The notes below the pieces were generated by a model that saw only the letters and a program-made list of their open reading frames with translations, had not been told where the DNA came from and did no database searches. From contig OY762280.1 of assembly GCA_963665525.1 (NCBI GenBank), positions 1,488,001 through 1,552,000 on the forward strand: a DNA stretch of 64,000 nt. Reading direction: 5' to 3'. A program made the position numbers and the translations under genes. Shown here one piece after another: positions 42,229 through 50,469 of the stretch. The first letter of the stretch is position 1; every line of letters begins with the position of its first letter. The DNA is from UBA12077 sp963665525 (GTDB lineage Bacteria > Bacteroidota > Bacteroidia > Bacteroidales > UBA12077).

Positions 42229-43005
42229 ATGACTTTGACATTTAAATTTCGTGAAAATTTATTTAGAATTTGGTACTGGTATGTAAATAAAGTTGACAAA
42301 AATGCTGAGATTCTATTTATGAATTATGGATATGCTAAAAAGGATAAAAGTATAGATATAGACGAACAATACGAAAACGATCGATATCCAATCCAATTAT
42401 ATCACCATTTGGCGAGTGAAACAGAATTAAATGATAAAGATATTATTGAAGTAGGTTGTGGTCGAGGTGGTGGATTATCCTATATTACGAAACGTTTTAT
42501 GCCTGCTTCGGCCAAAGGAATAGATTTAGACAAACGTGCTGTATCATTTTGTAATAAATATTATACTCAGAATGAATTATCCTTTGCTCAAGGAAATGCA
42601 GAGAAATTAAACCTGCAAGATAATACATGTGATGTACTTATTAATGTAGAATCATCGCACCGTTATCAGAATATGGCAGCATTTCTGGGTGAAGTATATC
42701 GTATTTTGCGACCAGGTGGTCATTTTTTATTCACTGACTTTCGATATGACTATGAAATAGAAGATTTGAAAAAGGAACTGGAATCAAGTGGATTAACAGT
42801 TATAAAAGATGAACTTATAACCAAAGAAGTTGTTGCAGCTCTTGAGTTTGATGATGAGCGAAGACGTAAACTCATAAAAAAACTAGCACCAAAATTTCTT
42901 CATAAAATTGCTTTAGATTTTGCAGGAACTGTTGGCTCTGAAACTTATAATCAATTCGCTACTGGAAAGTATGTTTATTTTAACTATGTATTGAAAAAAA
43001 TATAA
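42229..43005 (+). CDS. Class I SAM-dependent methyltransferase (paralogue)
   Basis: This 258-residue protein has motif I DIIEVGCGRGGGLSYITKRF, KGIDLDKRAVSFC, VLINVESSHRYQNMAAFLGE and YRILRPGGHFLFTDF. Large parts match the protein at 17389, including FMNYGYA, GGG and the C-terminal FAGTVGSETYNQF. The likely start is ATG 42229; a TTG at 42220 is in frame. Linked to the acyltransferase, it may methylate a lipid head group or isoprenoid-like compound. Confidence 0.85.
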   Translation: MTLTFKFRENLFRIWYWYVNKVDKNAEILFMNYGYAKKDKSIDIDEQYENDRYPIQLYHHLASETELNDKDIIEVGCGRGGGLSYITKRFMPASAKGIDLDKRAVSFCNKYYTQNELSFAQGNAEKLNLQDNTCDVLINVESSHRYQNMAAFLGEVYRILRPGGHFLFTDFRYDYEIEDLKKELESSGLTVIKDELITKEVVAALEFDDERRRKLIKKLAPKFLHKIALDFAGTVGSETYNQFATGKYVYFNYVLKKI

Positions 43006-43209
43006 GCTTAATACAACTTATTTTAAAAAATCTTTTACTCACTTTTATAGATTCAAATTATCTAATATTGTAATTGAAGGTTTACCAAAAAGGTTTTTGT
43101 TTAATCTTTATTTAGGGAACTAGTAATCTCTTCCGAAAAACTAAAATATCTTCTCTTGAGCAAAATAAGTATATTTTATACTTCATTGATATTGTTTCTA
43201 AACGCCCAA

Positions 43210-43346
43210 CCTATAACATCGGGTCATAAAGTATGCGGGTTTTCGTGGTTTTCTGACAATTTTAGTTATCTTTAAGTTTCAGTTTCGGGTGACACTGAAA
43301 CAAGGTTGGCTCCCGCACAGATTGTTAACGCGGGACCGTTATAGGC
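43210..43346 (+). repeat. attC-like cassette site 11
   Basis: CCTATAAC lies at 43210-43217 and GTTATAGGC at 43338-43346, terminal sequences that are exact complements. The inner arms GCGGG/CCCGC and TTTCAGT/ACTGAAA pair. The outer arms (CGGGTCATAAAG against AGATTGTTAACGCG) do not, suggesting a recombinant site. No clear head element precedes it; 43006-43209 is otherwise empty. Confidence 0.75.
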
Positions 43347-43429
43347 AAGCGAACTGGAAAACTCCTAGATTCAAAATAGTATTGCAACAGATTTTATAAA
43401 TCTTTAATTTGTTGCATTATGATTAAATA

Positions 43430-44449
43430 TTGTTTGAAAAGGGCAATGAATTATTTAAGAATGGAATTTATTTTGAAGCGGAATCCTTATATACGGAAGC
43501 TATCAATATTAGATCAAAATCAAATTATTATTTTAATCGAGGAATTACTCGACTATTTTTGTATGATACATCGGGTTTTTGTTCCGACATGAAATATCTA
43601 AAAGAAATCAATGATATACCAGCAATTGACCTTTATAAACAATCTTGTATTAAATATGATTCTTTGAGTTATTTTTATTATAGAGCGGCAATAGAAGCTA
43701 TAAATAAACATAATTTTGTCCTTGCAGATACATTATTGAATCTCTCTATAAAAGAAGATGACTTTGTTGAGAATTACTTTTATAAGGGAGTTGTTGGATT
43801 GACTCTTGGGGATACTTGTAAGTTTTGTGTTAATATGCTGCATAATTACGATATAAAAGAAGTTTCCAAGCTTAATTTTAACAAATTTTGTAGAGATACT
43901 GTTTTTTATGAGAAAGGATTTCTAAAAATTTCTAAAACAAAAACTCCCTATTATCAAATAAAATTTAAACATGGCGAAGGTGCCTATTATAATGAAAAAA
44001 TAAAAAATAAAATATTTAATCCAAAACCAAGATACTGGCAAAATGAACATGCTATAGGATTTTATTACAACATTGACACGAATGATATTTTTACTTTCGC
44101 AGATGTCTCGAAATTTGATATTAATGGTACGTTCGATTCCTTTATAAATAAAAACCTCATGCTTGATGAGGAAATAGAAGGAATTTTTTTAGTAAATCTC
44201 ATTGATGAATTCCCTATGCTTTTAACATATACTTCGTCTGAAACAGGAGAAATTATAGACGTTCAAAGTGAACCAACAAAAGCTATAAAAGAAAAACTTA
44301 TTGATATGAAAGATTTTGAAATTCTAAATTCAAAAATTCTTCAAAAAATACAAGATATTATGATATATGCTCCTAAAATGAAACCTGCACATGTTGGAGA
44401 TAAAGCTGTAAAATTTAAACGAAGAACAAAAATCATTGTAAGAATTTAA
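43430..44449 (+). CDS. TPR-like protein, N-terminus uncertain (cassette gene)
   Basis: This protein of about 339 residues contains TPR-type helices: LFKNGIYFEAESLYTEAINI, YYFNRGITRLFLYDTSGF, YYRAAIEAINKHNFVLADTL and NYFYKGVVGLTLGDTC. A C-terminal beta-rich region follows (about 190-339). The frame has only TTG at 43430 as a near start. An ATG 11 bp upstream is in another frame, so the N-terminus may be truncated or frameshifted, perhaps losing a signal peptide. It is bounded by sites 11 and 12. Confidence 0.6.
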   Translation: MFEKGNELFKNGIYFEAESLYTEAINIRSKSNYYFNRGITRLFLYDTSGFCSDMKYLKEINDIPAIDLYKQSCIKYDSLSYFYYRAAIEAINKHNFVLADTLLNLSIKEDDFVENYFYKGVVGLTLGDTCKFCVNMLHNYDIKEVSKLNFNKFCRDTVFYEKGFLKISKTKTPYYQIKFKHGEGAYYNEKIKNKIFNPKPRYWQNEHAIGFYYNIDTNDIFTFADVSKFDINGTFDSFINKNLMLDEEIEGIFLVNLIDEFPMLLTYTSSETGEIIDVQSEPTKAIKEKLIDMKDFEILNSKILQKIQDIMIYAPKMKPAHVGDKAVKFKRRTKIIVRI

Positions 44450-44453
44450 CAAT

Positions 44454-44590
44454 GTCTAACATCGGGTCTTAAAGCATGGTGGGTTATTGTGGTGTTTTGA
44501 CAAGTAATTATTATATTTGTTTCAATGTTACCCGTTGACATTGAAACACGGCGTTCACTCAATAGTTTTTTATGCATGCCAACCGTTACA
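44454..44590 (+). repeat. attC-like cassette site 12
   Basis: TCTAAC lies at the left (TAAC 44457-44460), and CCAACCGTTACA at the right (GTTA 44585-44588). The inner stem is TTTCAATG/CATTGAAA. The outer arms are poorly matched. It is the last site before tail element 4. Confidence 0.65.
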
Positions 44591-44825
44591 AATAATGTTT
44601 CTTTTTCTGATTAACTGAATTACAATTTATTCTTTATTTATCAAATCAAAATATCATTGTTAACGGTTTGAAAAATATTTCATTAGGAATGATTAGATAA
44701 GCTTGTAGCATAACATTTTTTATCTAATTCGCCTTTTTCATCTGAAAACTGTATTTGTGTTTACTAATACATATTTCTTCAGCTACAGCTTTAAAAAGAG
44801 CTTTAGGTATGATTTTATTTGCGTA
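44591..44825 (+). repeat. Array tail element 4
   Basis: It is noncoding and resembles tails 1 and 2: TTAACGGTTTGAAAAATATT, CGCCTTTTTCATCTG, AACTGTATTTGTGTTTACTA and AAAGAGCTTTAGG. It lies directly after site 12, upstream of the repeat lipoprotein gene at 44906. Confidence 0.55.
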
Positions 44826-44905
44826 ACTTGTTGAATACAAATACTTTTTTGAGTTGTAATTTTTTTATAACTTTGAATTAAACATACAACATAAATAATC
44901 ATATT

Positions 44906-46312
44906 ATGAAAATTAAATTTACAAAATTCAGTTTGCTTTTTTTCATTTTATCAGCATTCATAGTTTTGAATGCATGCGATGAAGACGATGATTCTACAAT
45001 CTCTAAAGAAGAATTAATTGGTGATTATTATCAATTAATTGATAACGACTATACTGGAACACTAGCTTTTATTGATAGTAATACAGGTGTTGAATATTTT
45101 ATTGATGATACCGTTTATGGTGAAGCTAATTTTAACTATTCAATTGATGGAAACACGCTTACTTTAACCTATACTCAAGTTACAGATAGTTATCAGGTGT
45201 ATAATGAAATTAGTGCAGGAACAACAATTAGTGCAGGAATTAAAGAATCAAACAATCAGTTAATTATAGATTATGAAGATGTAAAATATACATATGATAA
45301 AATTACTGGAATTACGGATGAAGTTTTTGGTAGTTGGAAATACTCAAATGGAGATTATACAGATATAATTACGTTTACGACAAATTATCAAGGTATAGAA
45401 AGCTTTACAACAGAACAGGATACTGGTAGTGGGCAATTTGTTTTTCAAATTAAAGGTGGAAATAATATGTATATGACATATTCTATCTTTTATGGTGATT
45501 ATAAAGAATATAATGAGATAAGTGGTGATTTGCACAATTATGTTACGATTATATCCATCGAAGATAATCAACTGACATTTAAGTACAGGGGAGAAAACTA
45601 TGTCTACACTAAAATAAATGATGATAATACAATAGATTTTTCTGATTTAAAAGGTACATGGAAAATGGTTAATGGTACATATACTGATATAATAAGTTTT
45701 TATAACGAAGATGATCAGTTTACCAGTTATGATAATTATGGAATTGAAACCTTTATTGACGAAGCTGAAACTGGTATGGCTACTTTCTTTTGGATGGTAC
45801 ATGCTAATTTAGTCATATTAGATTATTCAGCTGGGGGATATATGTGCGGAGATTTTGAAAGCTATAATGGAATTTCTCCTAGTCAAAGTATTTTAACAGA
45901 AGCGAGTATTTCTGGAGATGAACTAACTTTTCATTATCAGGGCGATGATTTTGTATATACACGCCTCACAGATGAAGATATAATTGAAAAATCTGACCTG
46001 GCCGGAACTTGGGCTATTCAAATTGATGATTATGCTGATACATTGGAGTTAACGTATAGTGACGCTACATACTTTTTTACAGATGGTTTTGAAAAATTTT
46101 CTACAACAACTCAATCTGGAACTGCTGATTTTAGTTGGTTTATCAATGGAAATATTTTTTCATCATGGTACTTTACTTTAACAGGTGATTATGAAGCATA
46201 TAATGGTATTTCGGAACATGATTTTATTTCAAATTATATAAGTATATCAGGAAATCAATTAACTTTTGAATATGAAGGTGAAGATTTTGTATATACGAAA
46301 GTTACGGAGTAA
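44906..46312 (+). CDS. Lipoprotein of four tandem beta domains
   Basis: This 468-residue protein has a signal peptide and lipobox (IVLNAC, Cys24) followed by an acidic DEDDD tract. Four repeats of about 110 residues follow, each opening with a Gly-Trp/Tyr segment (LIGDYYQL, VFGSWKYS, LKGTWKMV, LAGTWAIQ), with an EYNEIS- or ESYNGIS-type motif in the middle, and closing with a pattern like QLTFEYEGEDFVYTK. They look like lipocalin-type small barrels. It is probably displayed on the cell surface. The function is unknown. Confidence 0.8.
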   Translation: MKIKFTKFSLLFFILSAFIVLNACDEDDDSTISKEELIGDYYQLIDNDYTGTLAFIDSNTGVEYFIDDTVYGEANFNYSIDGNTLTLTYTQVTDSYQVYNEISAGTTISAGIKESNNQLIIDYEDVKYTYDKITGITDEVFGSWKYSNGDYTDIITFTTNYQGIESFTTEQDTGSGQFVFQIKGGNNMYMTYSIFYGDYKEYNEISGDLHNYVTIISIEDNQLTFKYRGENYVYTKINDDNTIDFSDLKGTWKMVNGTYTDIISFYNEDDQFTSYDNYGIETFIDEAETGMATFFWMVHANLVILDYSAGGYMCGDFESYNGISPSQSILTEASISGDELTFHYQGDDFVYTRLTDEDIIEKSDLAGTWAIQIDDYADTLELTYSDATYFFTDGFEKFSTTTQSGTADFSWFINGNIFSSWYFTLTGDYEAYNGISEHDFISNYISISGNQLTFEYEGEDFVYTKVTE

Positions 46313-46349
46313 AATAACAGTAAAAATCGAATAACCTACTTTGTAATAA

Positions 46350-46517
46350 ACAAACACTTTAGTAAGCCTGCAATATTCAATTTGCAAACTAAAGGCTTAC
46401 TAAAAAGTTTGTTACTGTTCTTTAATGGTAATTATAAATCTCACCTCAAAACATGTTTTTAGCTTTTCAAAGTTTGCAAATCTACCAAACAGATAAAATT
46501 TATCTATTATCGCCAAT
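46350..46517 (+). repeat. Array head element 5
   Basis: The first hairpin is perfect: ACAAAC and TTTAGTAAGCCT pair with AGGCTTACTAAA and GTTTGT (46350-46412). The remainder is more degenerate than in the other heads (CCAAACAGATAAAATTTAT), but the element still directly precedes a cassette site. Confidence 0.58.
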
Positions 46518-46631
46518 CTGTAACAGCAGAGCATAAAGCAGGTGGGTTTTATTACCTATAGTTATCGGTATCCGTTGATAATGAACTGAAGTTGGCTCCC
46601 ACCCACTTCAAACCCAAGGACCGTTATAGGT
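46518..46631 (+). repeat. attC-like cassette site 13 (short form)
   Basis: CTGTAAC lies at 46518-46524 and GTTATAGG at 46623-46630. Arms GGTGGG/CCCACC pair. About 25 bp of the usual centre, including the GGTGGTTT tract, are missing, giving a 114-bp site. Confidence 0.68.
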
Positions 46632-46692
46632 AATTTTAATTTTGATTTGTTGCGAAAAAACCTTATAATTAAATAATTATAACAACAATGTG

Positions 46693-47433
46693 ATGAAGAA
46701 TATCATTTTTGTTTTTCTAGTTATTTTGGTTATTAGTAAATCCCAAGCACAAAAATTCGATATTACATATGGAATCAATTTTGGTTTAAATAGCTCATTT
46801 ATGAGTTCTAAAATATCGATTAATCATGCTTATATCCACAATGATTATGGTATAAGAAATCAATCAACAAGCAATGAAAATCAAAACACTTTAGGACTAT
46901 GTTCTGGTTTATTTATAAAATTAAACTCACTATTAAGTTTTAGTTTAGAAAGTGGCATCTCGTTAGCATCTTATAAGAATAAATATTCAATTCTTATGGA
47001 ATATGATCGATACAATATGCCAGTGTGGATGGATGGCCCATTGACAATAATTTCTGAAGAGGAAAATTTAATACTTGAAAATGAATTTTTAATTTTAAAT
47101 ATTCCTATGATAATTGGTTATAATTTCACTAAAAAAGTTAAATTATTTGGAGGATTATCAGCTTATATAAATATTAAAAGTGATAATTTTAAATCAGATA
47201 TAGAGCTTAATACAGATAAACTATATAAAGATATTACTTTAGGTTATCAAGCTGGAATTGAACTTAGTAATGATAAATTGTATTTTACTATAAAATATGA
47301 ACGTACTTTTAATTATCTTGAAAGTCCTAATACTTCTATTTTAACCACGTATTATATTGAAAGTGAAGTTGAAAGCATTTATCTTAATTGTATAACTTGT
47401 TCTCTTGGATTTAAACTATTTAATAAAAATTAA
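46693..47433 (+). CDS. PorT-like outer-membrane beta-barrel protein (cassette gene)
   Basis: This 246-residue protein starts at ATG 46693, with GTG at 46690 as an alternative. The signal peptide ends KSQAQ. The mature part is an eight-stranded-type barrel (DITYGINFGLNSSFM, LGLCSGLFIKLNSLLSFSLE, NIPMIIGYNFTKKVKLFGGL, YFTIKYERTFNYLE). A paralogue with the same strand pattern lies outside the arrays at 51367, so this cassette cargo has a chromosomal relative nearby. The function is unknown. Confidence 0.78.
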   Translation: MKNIIFVFLVILVISKSQAQKFDITYGINFGLNSSFMSSKISINHAYIHNDYGIRNQSTSNENQNTLGLCSGLFIKLNSLLSFSLESGISLASYKNKYSILMEYDRYNMPVWMDGPLTIISEEENLILENEFLILNIPMIIGYNFTKKVKLFGGLSAYINIKSDNFKSDIELNTDKLYKDITLGYQAGIELSNDKLYFTIKYERTFNYLESPNTSILTTYYIESEVESIYLNCITCSLGFKLFNKN

Positions 47434-47436
47434 ACA

Positions 47437-47512
47437 ATCTATAACATCGGGTCTTAAAGCATGAGGGTATTTGTAGTGGTTTAAAAAGTATTTATTATGA
47501 TAGCAAACATGC
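47437..47512 (+). repeat. Truncated attC-like site relic
   Basis: CTATAACATCGGGTCTTAAA and the following GCATGAGGGTATTTGTAGTG match the left half of sites 6 and 12. The right half is gone, replaced by unrelated DNA before the convergent RDD gene. Confidence 0.6.
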
Positions 47513-47523
47513 TTTTTATAATG

Positions 47524-48300
47524 CTAATGATCTTCATTCAGTTCCTTAACCTTAATTTCTTTTATAACCCAGTCTTTATAAGGACTTTTTTCTAAGAAAA
47601 TATTAGCAAGTACGTTATTTTCTTTTCCATTAACATTAAATTCGAATTCAACTTTCATGGTATCTAAATCTGCTGTTACTGTCATTTCTTTTCCAATGTA
47701 TTCATCAACACCTCCTGTTTTTTCCAAAATTACCTCACCTTGTTCAATACATTCAATTGTCATATTATAGGCAATTGTATTTTTTACCATAGCTTCACCG
47801 TAATATTCGGCAAACAGATATAAACCAATCACAAATAATATGATTGCACCAAGTTTATAATATAATTTTGTTTTTATAGGGTTTTTAAGAACTACTGTTT
47901 TAGTAACATTATCTCCTATCCTTTTGCTGTTATGTTTTATTATAAGAATGATTAACTCAACTGGCCAGATAATAGTAAAGATATTTCTGATAAATAAGCT
48001 TATAAAAGACGCATGTTGTTTATTCAAGTCATTTCTGACCATTGTTCCCATAATCCACCTTCCAATGCTTATACCTTTGTACGAATCTTTTGAAAAAAAT
48101 AGAATAATTCCAACAATTAGTGCAAATAATAAAACAATTTTCACAGATGTTTCACCATATTTATCCATGAAATTGGATCCCAGTACAAGGAATATTAGAA
48201 TAATCATTAAGAAAAATATAATCCAAAAGTCAATTATCCATGCAAGGATTTTCTGAAATATGGTTGCTTTATTTACCTCAGGTTCGATTAAGTTCGTCAT
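47524..48300 (-). CDS. RDD-family membrane protein
   Basis: This 258-residue protein has an RDD domain (about 12-140): the first helix carries ILAWIIDFWIIFFLM with Asp, and two more TM helices surround YKGISIGRWIMGTMVRND, the conserved Arg-containing motif. A fourth TM (about 145-165) leads to a C-terminal soluble domain (about 170-258, IEMTVT-type beta pattern). RDD proteins are implicated in transport. It is oppositely oriented to the neighbouring cassette gene. Confidence 0.82.
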   Translation of the reverse strand: MTNLIEPEVNKATIFQKILAWIIDFWIIFFLMIILIFLVLGSNFMDKYGETSVKIVLLFALIVGIILFFSKDSYKGISIGRWIMGTMVRNDLNKQHASFISLFIRNIFTIIWPVELIILIIKHNSKRIGDNVTKTVVLKNPIKTKLYYKLGAIILFVIGLYLFAEYYGEAMVKNTIAYNMTIECIEQGEVILEKTGGVDEYIGKEMTVTADLDTMKVEFEFNVNGKENNVLANIFLEKSPYKDWVIKEIKVKELNEDH

Positions 48301-48507
48301 GATTCAATACAATTAATAAATATGTATGCAAGTTACGACAGTATTGATATCGTTGTCAAATTAAAAGTTTTATTATTATTTCTGATGGGTAATATGGTAT
48401 TAGAAACCATAAATATTTATTTATCATTAAATAAAAAATACTAATAATGTATAATTTTATTGCAATATTTGGGTTTTAAAGTAAAAACGAATACAGGTAG
48501 AAAAATA

Positions 48508-49194
48508 ATGCGAATCCTATTTTTATCAATTATTTTATTATTAACTAGTTTACTTTTTGCTCAAAACGAACAAGGTTTAAGTTTGAACCAACAAGAATTG
48601 TATTTCCCAATAGCGACTCCACCATTAACTGCTACACTGAATTTTCAGCAGCCCAAACTTGAAAATATAAAACATTTTAATTCATTAAGTTTAGACACTC
48701 TTTTTCAACTAAATAAACTATATTTTACAAAATTAACAGAACCTACAACTTTTTCATTTAGCCAAGATAAAAGAGAAGAAACCTTCATTGGACTAGGAAA
48801 TTATGAGCATTTTAATAACCGTTTTATATTTAATAAAAAAGATAAGTTGTTGATTAATCTTGAAATGGGCTTAATAAAACAGAATACAATCCAGGATTTT
48901 AATCTTAATTTTCATCTAAGCATGCGTACGTTGATCGAGTATAAAATTAACAAAACACTAAGTGCATATATGTATGGACAATATATTTCTGCTCCATTAA
49001 ATCAAAATAATTCTTCATTTGACTCATTTTCATATATGAATCCACTCTTTTTACAAACCGAAATAGGAACCGGTTTGAGAGCTAGTTATAAGAATTTTAA
49101 GACCGATGTTGGGATGAAATCCATGCACGATAATCAATTTAATCAGATTAAATCAATTAATACTATGAATACTAAAATAACAATTGGATTTTAA
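48508..49194 (+). CDS. Putative secreted beta-barrel protein
   Basis: This 228-residue protein starts at ATG 48508, with an in-frame ATG at 48460 that would place 16 residues before a clean signal peptide (MRILFLSIILLLTSLLFAQ). The mature region alternates hydrophobic strands (INLEMGLIKQNTIQDF, TLSAYMYGQYISAP, LQTEIGTGLRASYKNF) and ends in TKITIGF, an outer-membrane-type terminal strand. No family is recognised. Confidence 0.65.
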   Translation: MRILFLSIILLLTSLLFAQNEQGLSLNQQELYFPIATPPLTATLNFQQPKLENIKHFNSLSLDTLFQLNKLYFTKLTEPTTFSFSQDKREETFIGLGNYEHFNNRFIFNKKDKLLINLEMGLIKQNTIQDFNLNFHLSMRTLIEYKINKTLSAYMYGQYISAPLNQNNSSFDSFSYMNPLFLQTEIGTGLRASYKNFKTDVGMKSMHDNQFNQIKSINTMNTKITIGF

Positions 49195-49277
49195 GATAAT
49201 AAGGAATCATAAAACATACAGTTTTTGGAAGTGTTCATTCTTTTTGTTTAAATTTAATAGCTAAATAAACTAATAAT

Positions 49278-49526
49278 ATGAAAGCAAATTATAATAACAT
49301 TGAACCTGTTGAAGTTTTTTCCGGAACAATAGTCGAAGCTGAAATAGTAAAAAGTCTTTTAGAGAATGCTGAAATTGAAACATTTTTAAAAGATGAAATT
49401 ATTGGAACATTGGCTCCATGGAATGCAACAGCAGGTGGTGTAGGTTCTGTAAAAATTGTTGTGTCAAATTTAGACTATGACAAAGCAAAGTTAGTTATTG
49501 AAGAATACGAAAAAAATAAAAACTAA
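49278..49526 (+). CDS. DUF2007-type small protein
   Basis: This 82-residue protein has the DUF2007 signature: PVEVFSGTIVEAEIVKSLLE, a central GGVGSVKIVV and the ending DYDKAKLVIEEYEKN. Such domains are predicted signal-transduction or PII-like folds. An attC-like relic follows 13 bp after the stop, so it may once have been cassette-borne. Confidence 0.82.
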   Translation: MKANYNNIEPVEVFSGTIVEAEIVKSLLENAEIETFLKDEIIGTLAPWNATAGGVGSVKIVVSNLDYDKAKLVIEEYEKNKN

Positions 49527-49538
49527 AAAGTAATACAA

Positions 49539-49582
49539 TATTACATTGGATCATAAAGCACGTGGATGTTTTATTGTTAATC
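49539..49582 (+). repeat. attC-like site relic (left quarter)
   Basis: ATTACATTGGATCATAAAGC and ACGTGGATGTTTTATTG match the left end of several sites (TAACATTGGGTC...GCATG). No right half is present. It is the last trace of the repeat family in the window. Confidence 0.45.
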
Positions 49583-49644
49583 CTCAAGAATTCTTTTCAT
49601 ACCTCAATCCTGTTATAAATATTTATTTTTAACAGTATTATATT

Positions 49645-49896
49645 TTATCTGTTCTTAGCGCAATTCAGATGGCTTTCTACCAGTGTTAACCTACTTTTAC
49701 TTGATAGTTTCTCATATATTATGATTCTATCCTTAAGTGATAGTTCTCTAAATTGTTTATATGGACAAGTATCTAACTCATCTTTATATGGACATTCAAA
49801 TAATAATCCTGAATATTTGCATGTTAGCATTGTTTCTAATATAGATATAAACATTGATAAATAATGATTTAAATTGCAATATCTTACCTGTTGCAA
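49645..49896 (-). CDS. Small cysteine-containing protein of unknown function
   Basis: This 83-residue ORF carries LTCKYSGLLFECPYKDEL, DTCPYKQFRELSLKDRII and a final Cys (LNCAKNR). The regular CPYK motif, repeated twice, suggests metal or Fe-S binding. It lies 66 bp downstream of the flavodoxin gene on the same strand. The start may be further in. I know no family, and coding status rests on motif regularity. Confidence 0.5.
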   Translation of the reverse strand: MQQVRYCNLNHYLSMFISILETMLTCKYSGLLFECPYKDELDTCPYKQFRELSLKDRIIIYEKLSSKSRLTLVESHLNCAKNR

Positions 49897-49962
49897 AAGT
49901 GCAACCTTTATACTGTAAGCTTTATTTATATGCTTACTTATAAGTAGAGAGAAAGACTACAT

Positions 49963-50385
49963 CTAATTATTTATAAGTGCATGTATAATAGATATATCTT
50001 TATCAGTAAGTTTTCCATTTCGAGAACTAAGGTTTGGAAGCAAAACATCATTCTTCTTTTTTAGTTGTTTTCCCATATTTTTGAACATACTTCCAGTCCT
50101 AATTTTATAGGTTGCAAAAAGAGCAACTTTAGTATTTGAAGGAATTGTTATTTTCCTGGCATTGTAATTCCATATTTCATCAGGTTTTTGAAAGAATACC
50201 ATTAAGCCTTTTGTCCAACACCCTAAAAATAGATAATCAATATTTTTAATTAGATCATCATTACATTTTTCAATAGGTAACCATAAGGTATCTATTTTGT
50301 TACTTTGAAGATATTCCCCAATTTCTTGTGCATATCTTTGAGTTGTTCCTGTCTGACTTTGATAAAAAATAATTGCCCTTTTCAT
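49963..50385 (-). CDS. Flavodoxin-like protein
   Basis: This 140-residue protein has the phosphate-binding loop of flavodoxins: IIFYQSQTGTTQRYAQEIGE (residues 5-24). YLFLGCWTKGLMVFF and KVALFATYKIRTGSMFKNMG form the remaining FMN-binding strands. It should be an electron carrier or a flavin-dependent oxidoreductase domain. It is 84 bp downstream of the Crp-type regulator, which may control it. Confidence 0.85.
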   Translation of the reverse strand: MKRAIIFYQSQTGTTQRYAQEIGEYLQSNKIDTLWLPIEKCNDDLIKNIDYLFLGCWTKGLMVFFQKPDEIWNYNARKITIPSNTKVALFATYKIRTGSMFKNMGKQLKKKNDVLLPNLSSRNGKLTDKDISIIHALINN

Positions 50386-50469
50386 AATGAATAATTTTAA
50401 TGATTATTAATAATTTAAGGGCAAAGGAAAAGACATTGCACTACAATCAATTTGACATATGTCAAATAA

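Noticed and set aside
4540..49582. The repeats as a CRISPR array or REP/BIME elements
   Set aside because: Units are 115-160 bp, separated by whole genes, with variable pairing arms. CRISPR repeats are short and separated by spacers, and REP elements are shorter and not arranged one per gene.
4540..49582. An integron integrase or other tyrosine recombinase within the window
   Set aside because: No ORF shows the R...HxxR...Y pattern; the only recombinase-type genes are the IS3 transposase and the intron RTs.
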